From contig JAIDTI010000023.1 in NCBI GenBank assembly GCA_029060755.1, forward strand, positions 1 to 64,000: DNA of 64,000 nucleotides, written 5' to 3'. Numbering within the stretch: position 1 is the first letter of the stretch; each line of letters begins with the position of its first letter. Positions 8,875 through 18,844 of this stretch are shown here, piece by piece. The notes below the pieces were generated by a model that was not told the DNA's origin, did no database searches, and saw nothing but the letters and a program-made list of their open reading frames with translations. Source of the DNA: Ruminococcus sp. (lineage in GTDB: Bacteria > Bacillota > Clostridia > Oscillospirales > Ruminococcaceae). The translations under genes were made by a program, and so were the position numbers.

Positions 8875-9279
8875 TTAGACACGTCTTCTTTTTGGAGGAC
8901 GGCAACCATTGTGTGGAATAGGAGTAACGTCCTTAATCATTCTTACCTCAAGACCAACAGTCTGAAGCGCTCTGATAGCAGCCTCACGACCTGCACCAGG
9001 TCCTTTTACATAAACTTCAACGAACTTGAGACCATGCTCCATAGCAGCTTTTGCTGCTGTCTCTGCTGCTGTCTGTGCAGCAAAAGGAGTGGATTTCTTT
9101 GAACCTCTGAATCCAAGTTCACCAGCACTTGCCCATGAAATAGCATTGCCCTGAGTGTCTGTAATTGTAACGATTGTGTTATTGAAAGTAGACTGAATAT
9201 GAACTGCGCCACTTTCGATATTCTTACGCTCTCTACGTCTTCTGACTGTAGTAACTTTTTTACCTTTCTGCTGTGCCAA
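8875..9279 (-). CDS. rpsK: 30S ribosomal protein S11
   Basis: 134 residues, slightly longer than the usual 129 because of a basic N-terminal extension. Conserved core: [17 protein letters not shown] and the C-terminal [13 protein letters not shown]. It lies in the platform of the 30S subunit near the E site. It sits between rpsM and rpsD in the standard order. Confidence 0.97.
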   Translation of the reverse strand: MAQQKGKKVTTVRRRRERKNIESGAVHIQSTFNNTIVTITDTQGNAISWASAGELGFRGSKKSTPFAAQTAAETAAKAAMEHGLKFVEVYVKGPGAGREAAIRALQTVGLEVRMIKDVTPIPHNGCRPPKRRRV

Positions 9280-9293
9280 AGCTCATAACCTCC

Positions 9294-9662
9294 TTACTTC
9301 TTCTTGTTTGCGATTGTCTTTACAGGACCTTTGCGGGTTCTTGCGTTTGTCTTTGTTCTCTGTCCTCTTACGGGGAGACCCTTTCTGTGACGAACACCTC
9401 TGTAGCAGCCAATTTCAACAAGTCTCTTGATGTTAAGAGCAACTTCACGACGAAGGTCACCCTCAACAGTATAATTTTCATCAATATAGTCACGAAGTTT
9501 AGCTAAATCTTCCTCAGCCAAATCCTTGACTCTTACATCAGGATTTACACCTGTATTATTGAGAATATCTGTTGCAGTCTGACGACCGATTCCGTAGATA
9601 TAAGTGAGACCGATTTCGATTCTCTTATTCTTTGGAAGGTCAACACCGGCTATTCTTGCCAT
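9294..9662 (-). CDS. rpsM: 30S ribosomal protein S13
   Basis: 122 residues. The N-terminus [26 protein letters not shown] and the C-terminal block [19 protein letters not shown] are diagnostic. It sits in the 30S head, contacts the P-site tRNA and makes the bridge with L5. The tail ends TIANKKK. It directly follows rpmJ, as is usual. Confidence 0.97.
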   Translation of the reverse strand: MARIAGVDLPKNKRIEIGLTYIYGIGRQTATDILNNTGVNPDVRVKDLAEEDLAKLRDYIDENYTVEGDLRREVALNIKRLVEIGCYRGVRHRKGLPVRGQRTKTNARTRKGPVKTIANKKK

Positions 9663-9691
9663 AAAAATACCTCCATTGAATATATTCAGGA

Positions 9692-9805
9692 TTAGCCCTG
9701 ACGCTGTTTATGCTTAGGATTTTCGCAGATTACCATTATTCTGCCCTTACGTTTAATAACCTTGCATTTTTCGCAAATAGGTTTTACTGAAGGTCTGACT
9801 TTCAT
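9692..9805 (-). CDS. rpmJ: 50S ribosomal protein L36 (zinc type)
   Basis: 37 codons translated directly from the minus strand: starts [15 protein letters not shown] and ends NPKHKQRQG. The three Cys and one His (CxxC, C, H) of the zinc-binding form are present. It lies between infA and rpsM, its usual place. GGAGG occurs upstream of the ATG at 9805. Confidence 0.96.
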   Translation of the reverse strand: MKVRPSVKPICEKCKVIKRKGRIMVICENPKHKQRQG

Positions 9806-9825
9806 TAGTAAATACCTCCTTTATC

Positions 9826-10044
9826 TTACTTAACTCGCCAGGTGATGCGACCTTTTGAAAGGTCATATGGTGACATTTCAAGCTTCACCTTATCGCCCGG
9901 CACGATTCTGATATAATTCATTCTGAGTTTGCCCGAAACGTGTGCAAGAACTTCATGACCGTTTTCAAGCTGAACCTTAAACATTGCATTAGGTAGAGCA
10001 TCTGTAACAACGCCCTCAACCTCAATTACATCTTCTTTGGACAA
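9826..10044 (-). CDS. infA: Translation initiation factor IF-1
   Basis: 72 residues, the family's standard length, forming one S1-type OB fold with [21 protein letters not shown] and the ending [12 protein letters not shown]. It occupies the A site of the 30S subunit during initiation. The start codon is TTG (10044-10042), placed immediately after the TGA stop of the upstream KOW gene. Its ribosome binding site, GGAGG, is made by the last codons of that gene, so the two are probably translationally coupled. Confidence 0.96.
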   Translation of the reverse strand: MSKEDVIEVEGVVTDALPNAMFKVQLENGHEVLAHVSGKLRMNYIRIVPGDKVKLEMSPYDLSKGRITWRVK

Positions 10045-10305
10045 TCAAATAACCTCCTTGTTGCTCTCATCTTCCTTAATGTAACTAAGAAGTGTTCGGA
10101 GCTTTTTATCAGTTATACCGTTTATATCAATCACACTGTTTGTATGGCATATATGCTTTATATTCTTGCGTTTCGGAGAAGAAATTTTTCTGCTCTTTCC
10201 GTCTGCAATAAAGCAATAGTTTTCATCAAGATTTACAACAACGAAAAATCCACCGTTGTCTCTGCCTGCATTTGCCATTACAACAGAACCTATATTAAGC
10301 TTCAC
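10045..10305 (-). CDS. KOW-domain RNA-binding protein (L14e-like)
   Basis: An 86-residue protein whose N-terminus (MKLNIGSVVMANAGRDNG, then FFVVV and YCFIADGKSRKISSPK) matches the KOW-like proteins annotated as 'ribosomal protein L14E/L6E/L27E-like' in Clostridia. It is found between map and infA in many of these genomes. A role in RNA or ribosome binding is expected but unproved. It is 13 nt after map, and its stop codon abuts the infA TTG. Confidence 0.85.
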   Translation of the reverse strand: MKLNIGSVVMANAGRDNGGFFVVVNLDENYCFIADGKSRKISSPKRKNIKHICHTNSVIDINGITDKKLRTLLSYIKEDESNKEVI

Positions 10306-10318
10306 AATATTTCCTCCG

Positions 10319-11071
10319 TCAAGGTTTGGTCAAAATAACGGGACCGTCAGGAGTTATTGCGATTGTATGCTCAAAATGAGCCGACAGTGAACCATTTTTC
10401 GTCACCACAGTCCAGCCGTCTTTGAGAGTTTTAACATCATCGCCCTTTTGATTTATCATGGGTTCGATGCATATTGTCATACCTGAAACAAGCCTTGCAC
10501 CGTGACCTGTTCGTCCCCAGTTCGGTATTTCAGGTGATTCATGTACCTCTCTGCCTATACCGTGACCGCAGTAATTTCTTACGATTCCGTAGCCTCGTGA
10601 AGCACAATATTCCTCTACAGCATGAGAAATATCTCCGATTCTTGCACCTACTATAGCCTGAGCTATGCCTTCATAAAGGCTTTTTTCTGTAACTTCAAGC
10701 AATGCTTTTGCTTCATCAGAAATCTTTCCAACAGGAAAAGTCCAGCAGCTGTCTCCATTGAAGCCCTTGTACGATGCTCCAGTATCGATACTTACTATAT
10801 CGCCTTCCTTTAACCTGCGGTTTGCTTTCGGGATTCCGTGAATTACTTCCTCATTAACTGATATACAAGCATTTGCAGGGAATCCATAGAGTCCTTTAAA
10901 GCAGGATTTACAGCCATGTCTTGCATAATATTCTCCGACAAGCTTATCAACATCAAGTGTTGACATACCCGGCTTTAATTGTTCGCCCGCATACCATATT
11001 GCGCCGCAGGTTATTCTGCCTGCCTCACGCATTATGGCTAATTCGGACTGAGATTTAATGGTTATACTCAT
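10319..11071 (-). CDS. map: Type I methionine aminopeptidase
   Basis: 250 residues. Removes the initiator Met from nascent proteins with a dinuclear metal centre. Metal-ligand motifs seen: IDTGASYKGFNGD (two Asp), YCGHGIGREVHE (His), ICIEPMI (Glu) and HFEHTIAIT (His/Glu region). It lacks the N-terminal SEC-C zinc extension found in some paralogs. The ATG overlaps the adk stop codon by one base (TAATG), implying coupling. Confidence 0.96.
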   Translation of the reverse strand: MSITIKSQSELAIMREAGRITCGAIWYAGEQLKPGMSTLDVDKLVGEYYARHGCKSCFKGLYGFPANACISVNEEVIHGIPKANRRLKEGDIVSIDTGASYKGFNGDSCWTFPVGKISDEAKALLEVTEKSLYEGIAQAIVGARIGDISHAVEEYCASRGYGIVRNYCGHGIGREVHESPEIPNWGRTGHGARLVSGMTICIEPMINQKGDDVKTLKDGWTVVTKNGSLSAHFEHTIAITPDGPVILTKP

Positions 11072-11706
11072 TATTCAACTCCTACAGCTGCAAGAGTGAG
11101 TTTTGAAGTATCAGCAACTTCTTCCTGACCTTCTACAGTAACAAGTTTACCTTGTGCTGAATAATAGTCTTTAAGAGGAGCTGTTTTTTCGTGATATGTT
11201 GCGAGACGATCGAGAACAACTTCCGGCTGGTCGTCCTTACGGATTACAGTCTTGTCTCCGCATTTGTCACAAACGCCCTCAACCTTTGAAGGCTTATATT
11301 CAATATGATATGAAGCACCGCAGCCCTGACATACACGTCTGCCTGAAACTCTCTGCTTGATTGTTTCGTCTGCTACGTTGATTTCGATTACTTTGTCAAT
11401 CTTAATGCCCATTGCATCAAGTGCTTCTGCCTGAGGAACTGTTCTCGGGAAGCCGTCAAGAATGAAACCGCCCTTGCAGTCGTCCTCTGCGATTCTCTCT
11501 TTGAGAATACCAATAACGATGTCGTCGGAAACAAGCGCACCTGCGTCCATAGCAGCCTTTGCCTTGAGTCCGTACTCTGTGCCGTTCTTAGCAGCCTCAC
11601 GGAGAATATTACCTGTAGAAATCTGTGGAATGTTCAGAGCATCAGAAACAACTTCTGCCTGTGTTCCTTTACCCGCACCGGGTGCGCCTAAAAAGATAAG
11701 ATTCAT
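11071..11706 (-). CDS. adk: Adenylate kinase (zinc-lid form)
   Basis: 211 residues. Reversibly converts ATP + AMP to two ADP. The P-loop is GAPGAGKGTQ near the N-terminus. The NMP-binding segment includes ISTGNILREA, and DGFPRT is present. The lid carries two CxxC pairs (CQGC and CDKC), typical of the zinc-binding lid of Gram-positive enzymes. The start ATG at 11706 is preceded by AAGGAGG; a start at 11727 would include it. It lies between secY and map in the standard order. Confidence 0.97.
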   Translation of the reverse strand: MNLIFLGAPGAGKGTQAEVVSDALNIPQISTGNILREAAKNGTEYGLKAKAAMDAGALVSDDIVIGILKERIAEDDCKGGFILDGFPRTVPQAEALDAMGIKIDKVIEINVADETIKQRVSGRRVCQGCGASYHIEYKPSKVEGVCDKCGDKTVIRKDDQPEVVLDRLATYHEKTAPLKDYYSAQGKLVTVEGQEEVADTSKLTLAAVGVE

Positions 11707-11727
11707 GTTTTTCCTCCTTATTTCCAC

Positions 11728-13065
11728 TTATGACAGGAATCCCTTGTGGTGTCTCATCATAAGCTGTGATTCCAGTGTACGTGTTGTCTCAAGAGCAACG
11801 CTTACAGCGATAAGAATTGTTGTACCGCCCATTGAAAGCGAACGGAGATTATCATCAATCATTCCTAAGAAAATCGGGATAATTGCAATAAATCCGAGGA
11901 ATATTGCTCCGACAAGTGCAATTTTTGAAAGAACTCTCTGAATATAATCAGAAGTTGGTTTTCCTGGTCTTATACCTGGAATACCGCCATTGCTCTGACG
12001 AAGATTGTTTGCAATTTCAATAGGATTGTACTGTATTGAAACATAGAAATAGTTAAATGCGATTATAAGGATAAAATAAAGGATTGCATATGACCAGCTT
12101 CTTGTTGAAAAGAATTTACAGAAGTGATAGTAGAAACCAGTTGTCTGTGTCGGCTCACCTGCAAACAACTGAATTGTCTGCGGAAGTGACATAAATGACA
12201 TTGCGAAGATGATAGGCATAACACCGCTCATCATTACCTTTATTGGAATATGTGTTTTTTGTCCGCCATATTGTTTTCTTCCAACCACACGCTTTGCATA
12301 CTGAATTGGAATACGTCTTTCTGATTCGTTCATGAAAACGATGAAAGCAAATTCAAAGATTATAAACAACAAATATCCAAGTGCAACAAAGAGATATTTT
12401 GCAGGGTCATCAGTTACAAGTCTTACAAGCATACCTGCATCAACAGGGAATCTTGCCGCAATACCTGCAAAAAGTATCATCGAAACGCCGTTTCCGATAC
12501 CTTTATCACTGATTCTGTTGCCCATCCATACGACAAATGAAGCACCTGCAACAAAACAGGCAATTATAACAACAGCACTGAAATACATTTCCCAGCCCTG
12601 CGTATATTTTACAGCGTAATGGATAGCACCGTCTTCTCCCGTTGCGGACATTCTTTTGAGAGTGAGATAATAAGCAAATCCCATGAACACCGACAATAAA
12701 AGAGCGACTGCGGTTGTAATCTTGTTAATTCGTTTTCTGCCTTCTTCTCCCTCATCTCTCATTCTTTCAAGCGGAGGAAGTGCGTATGTCAGAAGCTGCA
12801 TGATGATAGAAGCATTGATATATGGTGTAATTGAAAGTGAGAATAATGTTGCCTGCGAAAGTGCACCACCAGTAATGGTGTTCAGATATTCAAGGAAATT
12901 GCCGTTTGTTGCGTTCTGAGTCATCCAGCTTGAAACAACAGATGTATCAAGAAACGGAACAGCAACAGCACTTCCAAATCTGAATATCACAATCATGAGT
13001 AATGTGTATAAAAGCTTTTTCCTGATTTCCGGAACACTCCAAGCACGTTTCAGTGTCTGAAACAC
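11728..13065 (-). CDS. secY: Protein translocase subunit SecY
   Basis: 445 residues with about ten transmembrane helices. The channel subunit of the Sec translocon. Conserved features include ITPYINASIIMQLL in the second helix region and ISDKGIGNGVSMILFAGI. The start is GTG at 13065, with GAGGTG from the end of rplO serving as the ribosome binding site, so the two genes are tightly linked. It is followed by adk and map. Confidence 0.97.
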   Translation of the reverse strand: MFQTLKRAWSVPEIRKKLLYTLLMIVIFRFGSAVAVPFLDTSVVSSWMTQNATNGNFLEYLNTITGGALSQATLFSLSITPYINASIIMQLLTYALPPLERMRDEGEEGRKRINKITTAVALLLSVFMGFAYYLTLKRMSATGEDGAIHYAVKYTQGWEMYFSAVVIIACFVAGASFVVWMGNRISDKGIGNGVSMILFAGIAARFPVDAGMLVRLVTDDPAKYLFVALGYLLFIIFEFAFIVFMNESERRIPIQYAKRVVGRKQYGGQKTHIPIKVMMSGVMPIIFAMSFMSLPQTIQLFAGEPTQTTGFYYHFCKFFSTRSWSYAILYFILIIAFNYFYVSIQYNPIEIANNLRQSNGGIPGIRPGKPTSDYIQRVLSKIALVGAIFLGFIAIIPIFLGMIDDNLRSLSMGGTTILIAVSVALETTRTLESQLMMRHHKGFLS

Positions 13066-13066
13066 A

Positions 13067-13507
13067 TTACATCACCTCAGTCTTTCCGCCTGCCTTTTCA
13101 ATCTTCTCAACAGCACTCTGGGAGAATTTTGCAGCCTTAACTGTAAGCTGAGCAGTAATCTCTCCGTTTCCGAGAACCTTAACACCGTCATATACTTTCT
13201 TGATAAGACCTGAAGCCTTGAGAAGCTCTGCGTCTACAACTGTACCGTTCTCGAATTTATTTAAGTCTGAAACATTAACAATAGCATACTTTGTTGCGAA
13301 AATGTTGTTGAATCCTCTCTTAGGGATACGTCTTGCCAAAGGCATCTGACCACCCTCAAAACCGACTCTTACACCACCGCCTGAACGTGCGTTCTGTCCT
13401 TTGTGACCTTTACCAGCTGTCTTGCCATTACCTGAGCCGTGACCTCTGCCAACACGCTTTACAGCTTTGTTTGAATCAGCTGCTGGAGTTAATTCGTGAA
13501 TTTTCAT
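13067..13507 (-). CDS. rplO: 50S ribosomal protein L15
   Basis: 146 residues. Glycine/basic-rich N-terminus with [20 protein letters not shown] and the conserved [19 protein letters not shown] late-assembling large-subunit protein. The ATG at 13507 has AAGGAGG upstream. The stop codon is one base before the secY GTG. Confidence 0.97.
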   Translation of the reverse strand: MKIHELTPAADSNKAVKRVGRGHGSGNGKTAGKGHKGQNARSGGGVRVGFEGGQMPLARRIPKRGFNNIFATKYAIVNVSDLNKFENGTVVDAELLKASGLIKKVYDGVKVLGNGEITAQLTVKAAKFSQSAVEKIEKAGGKTEVM

Positions 13508-13524
13508 GGTTAGCACCTCCTTGC

Positions 13525-13701
13525 TTATGCTTCTGTAACCTCGATGAGGTGTGAAATTTTATTGATTTTGCCCTGTGTCTGAGCATTATCGGGCTGTACT
13601 GTCACATCACCGATTTTTTTAAGACCGAGTGCATAAGCTGTAGCAATCTGGTCTTTCTTACAGCCAATGAGGCTTTTAACGAGCTTGATATTCTTAGCCA
13701 T
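13525..13701 (-). CDS. rpmD: 50S ribosomal protein L30
   Basis: A 58-residue protein read directly from the minus strand: starts [18 protein letters not shown] and ends HLIEVTEA. Size and position between rpsE and rplO are standard. GGAGG lies upstream of the ATG at 13701. Confidence 0.96.
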   Translation of the reverse strand: MAKNIKLVKSLIGCKKDQIATAYALGLKKIGDVTVQPDNAQTQGKINKISHLIEVTEA

Positions 13702-13716
13702 TGCAAAAATGCCTCC

Positions 13717-14217
13717 TTAACCTAAAATTTCCTTAACGGACTTTCCTCTCTTTTCAGCAACTTCTTTTGCAGAAGTGCAGGATTTAAGACCGTTTATTGT
13801 AGCTCTTACAACGTTGCATGGATTATTTGAACGAAGTGACTTTGTTCTGATGTCCTTAATACCAGCAACTTCGATTACTGCACGAACAGGACCGCCGGCG
13901 ATAACACCAGTACCAGGTGCAGCAGGCTTCATAAGAACTCTGCCTGCGCCAAATTCGCCTACGATTTCGTGTGGAATAGTAGTTCCTTTGAGAGCAATTT
14001 TACAAAGATTCTTCTTTGCGTCTTCAATACCCTTGCGGATAGCATCAGGAACTTCACCTGACTTGCCAAGACCAAATCCTACAGTGCCGTTGCCGTCGCC
14101 AACAACAACAAGAGCAGAAAATTTCATGATTCTACCACCCTTAACTGTTTTGGAAACTCTGTTGATAGCAACAACTTTTTCCTGAAGTTCAGAAGCCTGT
14201 GTTTCAATATTAGCCAT
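13717..14217 (-). CDS. rpsE: 30S ribosomal protein S5
   Basis: 166 residues. Contains the dsRBD-like N-terminal domain ([19 protein letters not shown]) and the C-terminal domain with [17 protein letters not shown]. It lies near the mRNA entry channel and contributes to decoding accuracy. It follows rplR in the spc part of the operon. Confidence 0.97.
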   Translation of the reverse strand: MANIETQASELQEKVVAINRVSKTVKGGRIMKFSALVVVGDGNGTVGFGLGKSGEVPDAIRKGIEDAKKNLCKIALKGTTIPHEIVGEFGAGRVLMKPAAPGTGVIAGGPVRAVIEVAGIKDIRTKSLRSNNPCNVVRATINGLKSCTSAKEVAEKRGKSVKEILG

Positions 14218-14232
14218 TGTTTTACCTCCCTC

Positions 14233-14592
14233 TTAGAACTTTAATCCGTTTTCACGTGCGCCTTCAGCGAGTTCTTTAACTCTGCCGTGATAGAGATAGC
14301 CGCCTCTGTCGAAAACAACTGCACTGATACCCTTATCAGCAGCATTTTTAGCAATCATTTCGCCAACTTTGCGAGCGCCTTCGATATTTCCGCCGTTGCC
14401 CTCAAAGCCCTTGTCCATGCTTGATGCTGAAGCAAGAGTAACACCGTTTACATCATCAATAATCTGAGCATAAATGTGCTTAGATGAACGGAAAACGTTA
14501 AGACGAGGACGCTCAGGAGTACCTGAAATCTTGTTGCGGATTCTCTGATGTCTCTTGATTCTTGCCTTGTTGCTGTCAAATTTCTTTATCAT
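14233..14592 (-). CDS. rplR: 50S ribosomal protein L18
   Basis: 119 residues. Starts with the basic stretch [27 protein letters not shown] sequence and includes [14 protein letters not shown] and [13 protein letters not shown], all typical. It binds 5S rRNA together with L5. Confidence 0.97.
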   Translation of the reverse strand: MIKKFDSNKARIKRHQRIRNKISGTPERPRLNVFRSSKHIYAQIIDDVNGVTLASASSMDKGFEGNGGNIEGARKVGEMIAKNAADKGISAVVFDRGGYLYHGRVKELAEGARENGLKF

Positions 14593-14611
14593 AGCAAACT
14601 GCTCCTTTTAA

Positions 14612-15157
14612 TTACTTCTTGCCCTTGCCGGCTTTACCTTCCTTGCGGATAATGCGTTCGCCAGCATATCTGATTCCCTTGCCCTTATAAGGCTCAGGTG
14701 GACGTTTTTCACGGATTTCAGCTGCAAACTGACCTACAGCCTGCTTATCAATACCGCTTACAATAATTCTGTTTGGCTGAGGAACATCAAGCTTGATGAT
14801 GTCTGTTTCCTCAAATACAACAGGGTGTGAGAAGCCAAGATTAAGATTAACCTTATTGCCTGACTTAGCAGCACGATAACCAACACCCTCAATTTCAAGT
14901 GTTTTTGAATATCCGTTTGTTACACCCTCAACCATATTTGCAATGAGAGTTCTTGTAAGACCATGAAGTGAACGATGTTTTTTGTCATCACTTGGTCTTG
15001 TTACTGTTATAACACCTTCAGCAACCTCGATGCCGAGTTCTGTGCTGAACTGCTTTGTAAGTTCGCCCTTAGGTCCTTTAACTGTAATGCAGTTGTTGTC
15101 GTTTTTAACTTCTACACCTGCCGGAACTGTTATGGGCATTCTGCCGATTCTTGACAT
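14612..15157 (-). CDS. rplF: 50S ribosomal protein L6
   Basis: 181 residues with two repeated L6 domains. The N-terminus is MSRIGRMPITVPAGVEV, and the conserved C-terminal RPPEPYKGKGIRYAGE is followed by a basic tail. It lies near the factor-binding centre of the large subunit. Confidence 0.97.
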   Translation of the reverse strand: MSRIGRMPITVPAGVEVKNDNNCITVKGPKGELTKQFSTELGIEVAEGVITVTRPSDDKKHRSLHGLTRTLIANMVEGVTNGYSKTLEIEGVGYRAAKSGNKVNLNLGFSHPVVFEETDIIKLDVPQPNRIIVSGIDKQAVGQFAAEIREKRPPEPYKGKGIRYAGERIIRKEGKAGKGKK

Positions 15158-15171
15158 AATTAAGTTCCTCC

Positions 15172-15570
15172 TTACCAGATGTATGCGAGAACTTCGCCGC
15201 CAACATTAAGCTCTCTTGCCTTTTTGTCAGTAACGATTCCCTTTGAAGTTGAAACGATTGCAATACCAAGTCCCTTTCTTACTTTCGGCATATCTGCACA
15301 GCTTGAATAGATACGCAGACCTGGTTTTGATACTCGTTTGAGTCCTGTGATAACCGGTGACTTGTTGTCGCCGTATTTAAGCGTGATTCTTATAACACCC
15401 TGCTTGCCGTCTTCAATAACCTGAAAACTCTTTACATAACCCTCATCAACGAGAATCTGTGTGATAGCTTTCTTTACATTTGAAGCGGGAATGTCAACTG
15501 TGGCGTGCTTAGCAGTATTCGCATTGCGGATTCTTGTTAATAAATCAGCTATTGTATCTGTGATTTGCAT
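15172..15570 (-). CDS. rpsH: 30S ribosomal protein S8
   Basis: 132 residues. N-terminus [17 protein letters not shown] and C-terminus [20 protein letters not shown] are diagnostic. It binds the central domain of 16S rRNA. In E. coli S8 is the repressor of the spc operon; no corresponding mRNA site was identified here. Confidence 0.97.
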   Translation of the reverse strand: MQITDTIADLLTRIRNANTAKHATVDIPASNVKKAITQILVDEGYVKSFQVIEDGKQGVIRITLKYGDNKSPVITGLKRVSKPGLRIYSSCADMPKVRKGLGIAIVSTSKGIVTDKKARELNVGGEVLAYIW

Positions 15571-15593
15571 TCAGATAACCCCCTTTTTGTATT

Positions 15594-15779
15594 TTACCAG
15601 CTTGCCTTCTTTACGCCGGGAATCTGTCCGTCGTGTGCAAGTTCTCTGAAGCAGATACGGCAGATGCCGAATTTTCTCAAATATGCGTGTGGTCTGCCAC
15701 AGATTTTGCATCTGTTATATGCTCTTGTGGAATATTTGGGAGTTCTCTGCTGCTTGTTAATCATTGCTTTTTTAGCCAT
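15594..15779 (-). CDS. rpsN: 30S ribosomal protein S14, type Z
   Basis: 61 residues, the short zinc-binding form, with two CxxC pairs (CKIC and CRIC) that frame the segment [11 protein letters not shown]. The start is ATG 15779 ([11 protein letters not shown]); the longer reading frame upstream contains the ribosome binding site. It lies between rplE and rpsH. Confidence 0.97.
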   Translation of the reverse strand: MAKKAMINKQQRTPKYSTRAYNRCKICGRPHAYLRKFGICRICFRELAHDGQIPGVKKASW

Positions 15780-15795
15780 TTCAATTCCTCCCTGA

Positions 15796-16335
15796 TTACT
15801 TGATGAATGGAGCACCGAGAAGTGAGAGAAGTTCTCTGCCCTCTTCGTCTGTGTTAGCTGTTGTAATGAAGTTTATATCCATACCTCTTACTTTGTCAAT
15901 CTTATCATATTCAATTTCAGGGAAAATGAGCTGTTCTTTGATGCCTGTGGAATAATTTCCTCTGCCATCAAAAGAATTTGCGCTGATACCTCTGAAATCA
16001 CGAACACGTGGGAAAGCAACGTTAAAGAGCTTGTCAACAAACTCATACATCTTCTCGCCTCTGAGTGTTACTTTAACACCGATTGGCATACCCTCACGGA
16101 GTTTAAAGTTAGCAACAGATTTCTTTGCACGGCATACAATAGGTTTCTGACCTGTGATAGCTGCAACATCTGTCATGATAGCATCAATAACTTTTGCGTT
16201 GTCCTTAGCTTCGCCTGCACCAACATTGATTACAACTTTTTCAAGCTTAGGAATCTGCATAACACTCTTATAGCCAAACTTTTTCATCATTGCGGGAGCA
16301 ACGTCGCTAACATAAAAATCTTTTAATCTTGCCAT
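15796..16335 (-). CDS. rplE: 50S ribosomal protein L5
   Basis: 179 residues. Contains the conserved segments [46 protein letters not shown] and [11 protein letters not shown]. It binds 5S rRNA and contacts the P-site tRNA. Confidence 0.97.
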   Translation of the reverse strand: MARLKDFYVSDVAPAMMKKFGYKSVMQIPKLEKVVINVGAGEAKDNAKVIDAIMTDVAAITGQKPIVCRAKKSVANFKLREGMPIGVKVTLRGEKMYEFVDKLFNVAFPRVRDFRGISANSFDGRGNYSTGIKEQLIFPEIEYDKIDKVRGMDINFITTANTDEEGRELLSLLGAPFIK

Positions 16336-16353
16336 TGTCGTTTCTCCTTTTAA

Positions 16354-16695
16354 TTATTCAAAAGATTTGCCGCATTTTTTGCATGAACGGAGTTTCTTTC
16401 CGTCCTCAAAAACATGACCGACTCTTGTAGGCTTACCGCACTTCGGGCATACAAGCTGAACCTTTGAAGCATAAACAGGTGCTTCTGTTCTTATGATACC
16501 GCCCTGCTGACCCATTCTTGTGGGCTTTACGTGCTTTGTGATTACGTTGATGTTTTCAACAATAACCTTGCCTTCTTTTGGACTTACTTCTACAACCTTA
16601 CCAGTTTTTCTTTCACCGTTCTTGTCGTACTTATCCTCGTACTTACCTGTGAGAAGGATAACGGTGTCACCGGTTTTTACGTGAACTTTACTCAT
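16354..16695 (-). CDS. rplX: 50S ribosomal protein L24
   Basis: 113 residues. KOW motif near the N-terminus (KTGDTVILLTGKYEDK) and MGQQGGIIRTEAPV. The C-terminal part carries two CxxC pairs (CPKC and CKKC), a zinc-ribbon-like extension common in Clostridia and absent from E. coli L24. Confidence 0.96.
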   Translation of the reverse strand: MSKVHVKTGDTVILLTGKYEDKYDKNGERKTGKVVEVSPKEGKVIVENINVITKHVKPTRMGQQGGIIRTEAPVYASKVQLVCPKCGKPTRVGHVFEDGKKLRSCKKCGKSFE

Positions 16696-16712
16696 ATATG
16701 TGACACCTCCGA

Positions 16713-17081
16713 TTAAAGAACCTCTGGAGCAAGGCTAAGAATCTTTGTATATTCCTTTTCACGAAGTTCCTTAGCAACTGAACCAAAAATACGTGTACCC
16801 TTTGGGTTCTTATCTTCCTTAATAATAACAGCAGCGTTCTCATCGAAACGGATATATGTTCCGTCCTCACGTCTGAGACCCTTTGCTGAACGAACAATAA
16901 CTGCCTTTACAACGTCGCCCTTCTTTACAACGCCTCCGGGTGTTGCTTTCTTAACGGAAGCAACTACAACGTCACCGATATTTGCATATCTGCGGCGAGT
17001 ACCACCCAGAACTCTGATACACATAAGCTCTTTTGCTCCTGTATTGTCAGCGACCTTTAAATAAGTCTGCATCTGTATCAC
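16713..17081 (-). CDS. rplN: 50S ribosomal protein L14
   Basis: 122 residues, the standard length. Begins [25 protein letters not shown] sequence and includes [17 protein letters not shown] and [12 protein letters not shown]. It forms intersubunit bridges and the docking site of the silencing factor RsfS. Confidence 0.97.
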   Translation of the reverse strand: MIQMQTYLKVADNTGAKELMCIRVLGGTRRRYANIGDVVVASVKKATPGGVVKKGDVVKAVIVRSAKGLRREDGTYIRFDENAAVIIKEDKNPKGTRIFGSVAKELREKEYTKILSLAPEVL

Positions 17082-17119
17082 AGCGAGTTCCTCCTTTCAA
17101 GCATAAAGCTTTTATAAAA

Positions 17120-17380
17120 TTACTTAGCCTTTTCAATGATGTTGGTTACACGCCATCTCTTATCCTTTGAAAGCGGACGTGTTTCCATAACTTCAACTCT
17201 GTCACCGATTCTGCACTCATTCTTTTCATCATGAGCCTTGAGTTTTACGGTACGCTTGATGATTTTTTTGTAAAGCGGGTGTTTAACGTTATCAACGATA
17301 GCAACTACAACGGTTTTATCCATCTTATCGCTTACAACCTTACCTACTCTTGTTTTTCTAAGGTTTCTTTCAGTAGACAT
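17120..17380 (-). CDS. rpsQ: 30S ribosomal protein S17
   Basis: 86 residues. OB fold with [20 protein letters not shown] and the typical C-terminal [16 protein letters not shown]. It binds the 5' domain of 16S rRNA. Confidence 0.97.
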   Translation of the reverse strand: MSTERNLRKTRVGKVVSDKMDKTVVVAIVDNVKHPLYKKIIKRTVKLKAHDEKNECRIGDRVEVMETRPLSKDKRWRVTNIIEKAK

Positions 17381-17399
17381 TAGCTAAATCCTCCCTTTC

Positions 17400-17597
17400 T
17401 TATTGCTGTGCAAGCTCTGCTTCACGCAGAATTGTCTTTACACGGGCAATATCTTTCTTTACAGCCTTAAGACGAGCTGTGTTTTCAAGCTGATTTACAG
17501 CGTGCTGAAAACGAAGTGCAAAAAGTTCTTCTTTAAGGCTTGTGAGCTTCTCGTTGAGTTCTTCAACTGACATTTCTCTGATTTCTGATGCCTTCAT
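17400..17597 (-). CDS. rpmC: 50S ribosomal protein L29
   Basis: 65 residues, helical hairpin: [18 protein letters not shown], then [19 protein letters not shown]. It is located at the polypeptide exit. Its ATG shares one base with the rplP stop codon (TAATG). Confidence 0.97.
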   Translation of the reverse strand: MKASEIREMSVEELNEKLTSLKEELFALRFQHAVNQLENTARLKAVKKDIARVKTILREAELAQQ

Positions 17598-18022
17598 TAC
17601 TGCTCAACCTCCTGCTCTGCTTTAGTAACGAACTTACATTTAATAGGAAGCTTGTGCATAGCAAGACGCATAGCCTCTCTTGCGGTTTCCTCCGGAACAC
17701 CCTTTATTTCAAAAAGAACTCTGCCGGGCTTTACAACTGCAACCCAATATTCAGGTGAGCCTTTACCAGAACCCATTCGGGTTTCAGCAGGCTTTTCTGT
17801 GATTGGCTTGTCAGGGAAAATCTTAATCCAGACTTTACCGCCTCTCTTGATGTAACGTGTCATAGCGATACGGGCAGCCTCAATCTGATTGGAAGTAATC
17901 CAAGATGGCTCAAGTGCCTGAAGACCGAAATCACCATATGTTACTTTATTTCCTCTGTATGCCTTACCTTTAAGACGTCCTCTGTGGACTCTGCGGTATT
18001 TAACTCTCTTTGGAAGCAGCAT
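17597..18022 (-). CDS. rplP: 50S ribosomal protein L16
   Basis: 141 residues. Basic N-terminus [16 protein letters not shown] and conserved [25 protein letters not shown] and [10 protein letters not shown]. It is located at the A-site side of the peptidyl transferase centre. Start and stop codons overlap the neighbouring genes by one base each. Confidence 0.97.
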   Translation of the reverse strand: MLLPKRVKYRRVHRGRLKGKAYRGNKVTYGDFGLQALEPSWITSNQIEAARIAMTRYIKRGGKVWIKIFPDKPITEKPAETRMGSGKGSPEYWVAVVKPGRVLFEIKGVPEETAREAMRLAMHKLPIKCKFVTKAEQEVEQ

Positions 18023-18825
18023 TACTGATTACCTCCCTCTCTTTTAGCATCACGGTTGAAATTTCTTCCACCACGTCTGTTGCCATCACGTCTGTTTCCG
18101 TCACGTCTGTTGTCATCATTGCGGCGGTTCTGACGTTCAGGCTTCTTTTCTGCCTTTTCTCTCTGAGCAGCAGCCTTTGCAGCATCGCCCTTGAGAACTT
18201 CACCTTTATAAATCCAGACTTTTACACCAAGTTTGCCATATGTTGTATCAGCCTCTGCAAAACCGTAATCAATATCTGCACGGATTGTCTGAAGCGGAAT
18301 TGTACCCTCGTGATAGCTTTCGCTTCTTGCAATTTCAGCTCCGGCAAGTCTGCCTGAAACCTTAACTTTGATACCCTTTGCGCCGAGACGCATTGTTCTG
18401 CCGATAGACTGCTTCATTGCACGTCTGAAAGATACTCTGTTTTCAAGGTCGAGAGCAATCTTCTCTGCAACGAGCTGTGAATCCATATCAGGCTGTTTTA
18501 CTTCAACGATGTTTACATAAACTCTGTCTTTGTTCATGTTCATCATCTTTGCAAGTTTTTCTCTGAGCTTTTCAATTTCTGCACCCTGTCTGCCGATAAC
18601 AATACCGGGTTTTGCACAGTGAATGTGGATTCTCACTTTATCATTGAAACGCTCAATTTCAATTCTGGGAACACCTGCTGCATACAAACTCTTTTTAATG
18701 AAGTTACGGACATTGTAATCTTCAACAAGAGTATTGCCGAAAGTTGCCTTATTAGCATACCAGCGTGAATCCCAATCCTTAATAACGCCAACACGTAAGC
18801 CGTGTGGATTAACTTTCTGTCCCAT
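18022..18825 (-). CDS. rpsC: 30S ribosomal protein S3 with Arg/Asn/Asp-rich tail
   Basis: 267 residues, about 40 longer than typical S3. The core has [20 protein letters not shown], the KH domain with [18 protein letters not shown], and the C-terminal domain with [13 protein letters not shown]3 lines the mRNA entry site. The extra C-terminal tail (about residues 225-267) consists of charged repeats of the form RRDGN and ends REGGNQ. Short DNA repeats in this tail (about 18060-18120) suggest growth by slippage. Confidence 0.96.
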   Translation of the reverse strand: MGQKVNPHGLRVGVIKDWDSRWYANKATFGNTLVEDYNVRNFIKKSLYAAGVPRIEIERFNDKVRIHIHCAKPGIVIGRQGAEIEKLREKLAKMMNMNKDRVYVNIVEVKQPDMDSQLVAEKIALDLENRVSFRRAMKQSIGRTMRLGAKGIKVKVSGRLAGAEIARSESYHEGTIPLQTIRADIDYGFAEADTTYGKLGVKVWIYKGEVLKGDAAKAAAQREKAEKKPERQNRRNDDNRRDGNRRDGNRRGGRNFNRDAKREGGNQ

Positions 18826-18844
18826 TAATCAGACCTCCTTGGGA

